From Desulfobacteraceae bacterium UBA5616 (GTDB lineage: Bacteria > Desulfobacterota > Desulfobacteria > Desulfobacterales > UBA5616): 33,883 nucleotides of DNA. The notes below the pieces were generated by a model. It did not search any database. It saw only the letters and a list, made by a program, of their open reading frames with translations, and was not told the DNA's origin. The stretch is taken from positions 1 through 33,883 of the forward strand of contig DIKO01000057.1 of NCBI GenBank assembly GCA_002423615.1, given 5' to 3'. Position numbers and translations under genes: made by a program. Positions 32,401-33,883 of this stretch are shown in pieces (positions within the stretch are counted from its first letter, which is position 1; every line of letters starts with the position of its first letter).

Positions 32401-33748
32401 TCCGGATTCCGATCTTTTCAGTCCGGGATACTTCTCATTTTTGCTGAATGGAGACAATAGCGTTGACCTTACGGCCCATGTGCTTTCATCCGATGAAAAA
32501 ACCGGTCATACTGGCGCAAAGTCCCTCTGGAAACCCCGCAACAAAGTCAGACTCCCCCTTATTCAGAGCCTGGAAAAGGCCATGACCGATTATGTCGTAA
32601 AGCGCGGAAATTATAAAAGCGTCATTGCCGGGTATCCATGGTTTTTAGACTGGGGACGGGACTCGCTGATATTCACCCGCGGATTGATTGCTGCGAAGCG
32701 TTATGAAGAAGCCCTGGCCATTTTAAAACAATTCGGCATGTATGAGGCTGGTGGAACCCTGCCCAACATGATTGAAGGTGAAAATGCAGCAAACCGGGAC
32801 ACCTCGGACGCACCCCTGTGGTTTTGTCTGGCATGCCGGGACATGACGGATTCGATGAAAAATGACAAATTTCTGGAAGAACCGTGCGGAACCAGGACCA
32901 TCAGGGATGTTCTGCTGTCCATCGGATCTTTTTATGCTTCCAGGACCTTGAACGGCATTGCCATGGACCCTGAATCAGGACTGATCTTCAGCCCCTCTCA
33001 TTTTACCTGGATGGATACCAACCATCCAGCGGGAACCCCCAGGGAAGGATATCCCATTGAAATCCAGGCACTCTGGTTTGCGGCCCTGGAATTTCTCGCC
33101 CGCATTGACCATCGCGGGAAACCGGAATATTGGCGTAGCCTTGCCCAAAAAACGGGCACTTCCATCAAGGAACTGTTTTACTTAAAGGACGAAGGGTATT
33201 TATCCGACTGTCTACTTGCGGCACCCGGGCAACCCGCGGCATCCGCTCAACCCGATGATGCCCTGCGTCCGAATCAGCTTCTGGCCATAACCCTCGGCGC
33301 TGTGAGGGATAAGCGGATCACCCGGAGCATGGTCACGGCCTGCGAGGTTCTGCTGATCCCGGGTGCCATTCGCAGCCTTGCACATCGCAGGGTGAAACAG
33401 CCCCTTGCCATTTACCATCAAGGGCGCCTTATCAATTCGCCCCATGATCCCTACCAGGGCAGATATGAGGGAGACGAAGATACCCGGCGGAAACCCGCCT
33501 ATCACAACGGGACCGCATGGACATGGATATTCCCCTCCTTCTGTGAAGCTTATGCCGTTGCCTTTGGTGAAAATTCCACCGATACAGCCCTTGCCCTGCT
33601 GGGCAGCAGCGAAAGAATAATTCGGGAAGGGTGCGTCGGCCATGTGCCTGAAATCACGGATGGAGACTGGCCGCATCAACAGCGCGGATGCGATGCTCAG
33701 GCGTGGGGGGTCGGCGAGTTGTATCGTGTTTTAAAGAAACTGCTGTGA
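29474..33748 (+). CDS. Bifunctional GH13-GH133 glycogen debranching-type enzyme
   Basis: A 1424-residue fusion. The N-terminal GH13 (alpha-amylase) half carries the four conserved regions: DLAVNHTG (Asp257, His262), GFRCDAG (nucleophile Asp330), FLEGLGG (acid/base Glu359) and FAETHDN (His417, Asp418). A linker (about 600-1000) lacks clear motifs. The C-terminal half is a GH133 amylo-alpha-1,6-glucosidase, with YPWFLDWGRDSLIFTRGLI (about 1054-1072), EGENAANRDTSDAPLWF, FTWMDTNHPAGTPREGYPIEIQALWFAALEF and HNGTAWTWIFPSF. The layout is that of eukaryotic debranching enzyme (4-alpha-glucanotransferase plus 1,6-glucosidase). It likely degrades stored glycogen. The start has no good ribosome site; a TTG five codons later is an alternative. 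Confidence 0.92.
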   Translation: MSTSLYIEQTPPPGKRILNFRGDTIIFEMAIMNAGDGSAWVRTNIGHAPVSRKEVVLHVERDETVLGRDWFDFPMTRAGKNRFRIVLPLNEVGHFEAKCYFLKPGSIDPVWPDGLNVSINVQPADTCCANIIYNAFVRQFGPNKTGEMRVDKHKDWVSVLDHDGFTVIPPTGTFRDLAKELDFIMGELGCRIIQLLPINPIPTTFARMGRYGSPYASLDFTSVDPALAQFDPGATPLEQFMELVDAVHRRNGRILIDLAVNHTGWGAELHETHPQWLARDKEGNIRMPGAWGVIWEDLAQLDYGHQDLWKYVAEVFQTWCKRGVDGFRCDAGYMIPLPAWKYIIARVRQQFPDTLFFLEGLGGEISVTRALLNEGGFNWAYSELFQNYDRPQIQAYLPGADEISRSDGIMVNFAETHDNPRLAGISKTYARMRTALCALCSQHGGFGFANGVEWFAAEKIVIHEANSLNWNASENQIPHIRKLNLLLREHPVFHDQTDLKFLEQGDGNYIALLRDHQKSGEKLLILVNLDTEHQNRCIWKKEDGLAHKELYDLLSDTLKSTPLSGQEQSCLLEPGEVVCLSKGKGQGDQYFKGADFSRLPERIEQQRLKAKVLDVITFFRKQKDLGNYEMDKAAEELRQDPEAFCRQENFFSDESFVVKWHWPRDLTREVMVPPKHFLLVISEFPFQAQIIQNHGVVAREDSIKMGSGSFFVLLSPLPVPPIHQECILKMTVHEAEQTRHQEGHLFYLSSFKNVFVNPVYNRNLVRRLKLIHLATNGSGAMSRVSLSWGEINSRYDAMLAANLHPEYPSDRWVMLACCRAWVVYQGYSRAIDDDCLIQFYQDDTGAGCWEYVVPIGQGRHVALAVQIRMTRGENRVELSFFRHPKAHTTGRLPDDQPVRLILRPDIEDRNFHHTTKAYSGPEHQWPGRISITPDGFRFSPSEKRNLYVESSSGNFVWEPEWRYMVYRALDAQRGLDPDSDLFSPGYFSFLLNGDNSVDLTAHVLSSDEKTGHTGAKSLWKPRNKVRLPLIQSLEKAMTDYVVKRGNYKSVIAGYPWFLDWGRDSLIFTRGLIAAKRYEEALAILKQFGMYEAGGTLPNMIEGENAANRDTSDAPLWFCLACRDMTDSMKNDKFLEEPCGTRTIRDVLLSIGSFYASRTLNGIAMDPESGLIFSPSHFTWMDTNHPAGTPREGYPIEIQALWFAALEFLARIDHRGKPEYWRSLAQKTGTSIKELFYLKDEGYLSDCLLAAPGQPAASAQPDDALRPNQLLAITLGAVRDKRITRSMVTACEVLLIPGAIRSLAHRRVKQPLAIYHQGRLINSPHDPYQGRYEGDEDTRRKPAYHNGTAWTWIFPSFCEAYAVAFGENSTDTALALLGSSERIIREGCVGHVPEITDGDWPHQQRGCDAQAWGVGELYRVLKKLL

Positions 33749-33848
33749 GGCGTTATTTTACCAACCGTATTGCCACCGGATGAACTTTTGATTTGCAGCC
33801 TAGGGTGTAAAGAACCATTAATTCCCAAAAAAGAGGAAAATATCGCTG

Positions 33849-33883
33849 ATGAAGCCTATTTATGTAAATATTCGTCTAACCCC
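33849..33883 (+). CDS. Start of a further gene, cut by the window end
   Basis: An ATG with AAGAGG about a dozen bases upstream opens the frame MKPIYVNIRLTP to the window edge. Too short to identify. Confidence 0.35.
   Translation, partial: MKPIYVNIRLT

Overview
The window reads as chromosomal DNA from a mesophilic, Gram-negative, anaerobic-type bacterium, most likely a member of the Desulfobacterota (Desulfobacteraceae-like deltaproteobacteria). That assignment is an inference from gene content: LUD-domain protein, several sigma-54 activators, short DksA and HU, a PanP-type decarboxylase, a thiolase/CoA-ligase pair and paired Hsp20 genes. No rRNA, tRNA, CRISPR array, insertion sequence or phage gene was seen.

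Layout. 1-6.2 kb: tag (DNA repair) convergent with a PanP-like PLP decarboxylase; divergently, a LUD-domain protein and an exported parvulin prolyl isomerase, then an orphan PAS histidine kinase. 6.2-9.0 kb (minus strand): an 86-aa unknown, dksA, an HU gene, then the tightly overlapping speD-speE-speD2 polyamine block. 9.0-10.9 kb: a control region and a divergent sigma-54 activator. 11.0-14.3 kb: two Hsp20 genes and groES-groEL. 14.5-20.2 kb (minus strand): an exported unknown protein and, upstream of it, a compact four-gene operon (second divergent SpeD-like enzyme, BioF2/FemAB-type acyltransferase, ATP-grasp ligase, group IV PLP decarboxylase). 20.2-21.6 kb: a second divergent sigma-54 activator. 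21.7-26.2 kb: corA and a large MscK-like mechanosensitive channel. 26.7-29.3 kb: an ABM-domain protein, a thiolase and a broken phenylacetate-CoA-ligase-type gene. 29.5-33.7 kb: a bifunctional GH13-GH133 glycogen debranching enzyme, followed by the start of one more gene.

The most interesting structure is a repeated regulatory plan. Twice, an orphan sigma-54 activator with a degenerate receiver domain is divergent from a minus-strand gene set containing a non-canonical SpeD homologue. In each case the intergenic region holds a good -24/-12 promoter facing that gene set, and repeated dyad or direct-repeat elements lie about 80-180 bp upstream of it, where enhancer sites for such activators sit. 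The second set (about 15.8-20.2 kb) looks like an uncharacterised small-molecule pathway: a pyruvoyl decarboxylase, a PLP decarboxylase, an amide-forming ligase and an acyltransferase. Its product cannot be read from sequence; a polyamine- or amino-acid-derived amide is the working guess.

The window contains three SpeD-family genes: one with the canonical ESH-HTWPE motif and two that keep the self-cleaving Ser, the His and the Cys but have lost the HTWPE signature. The two divergent copies resemble each other and are candidates for decarboxylases that no longer use S-adenosylmethionine.
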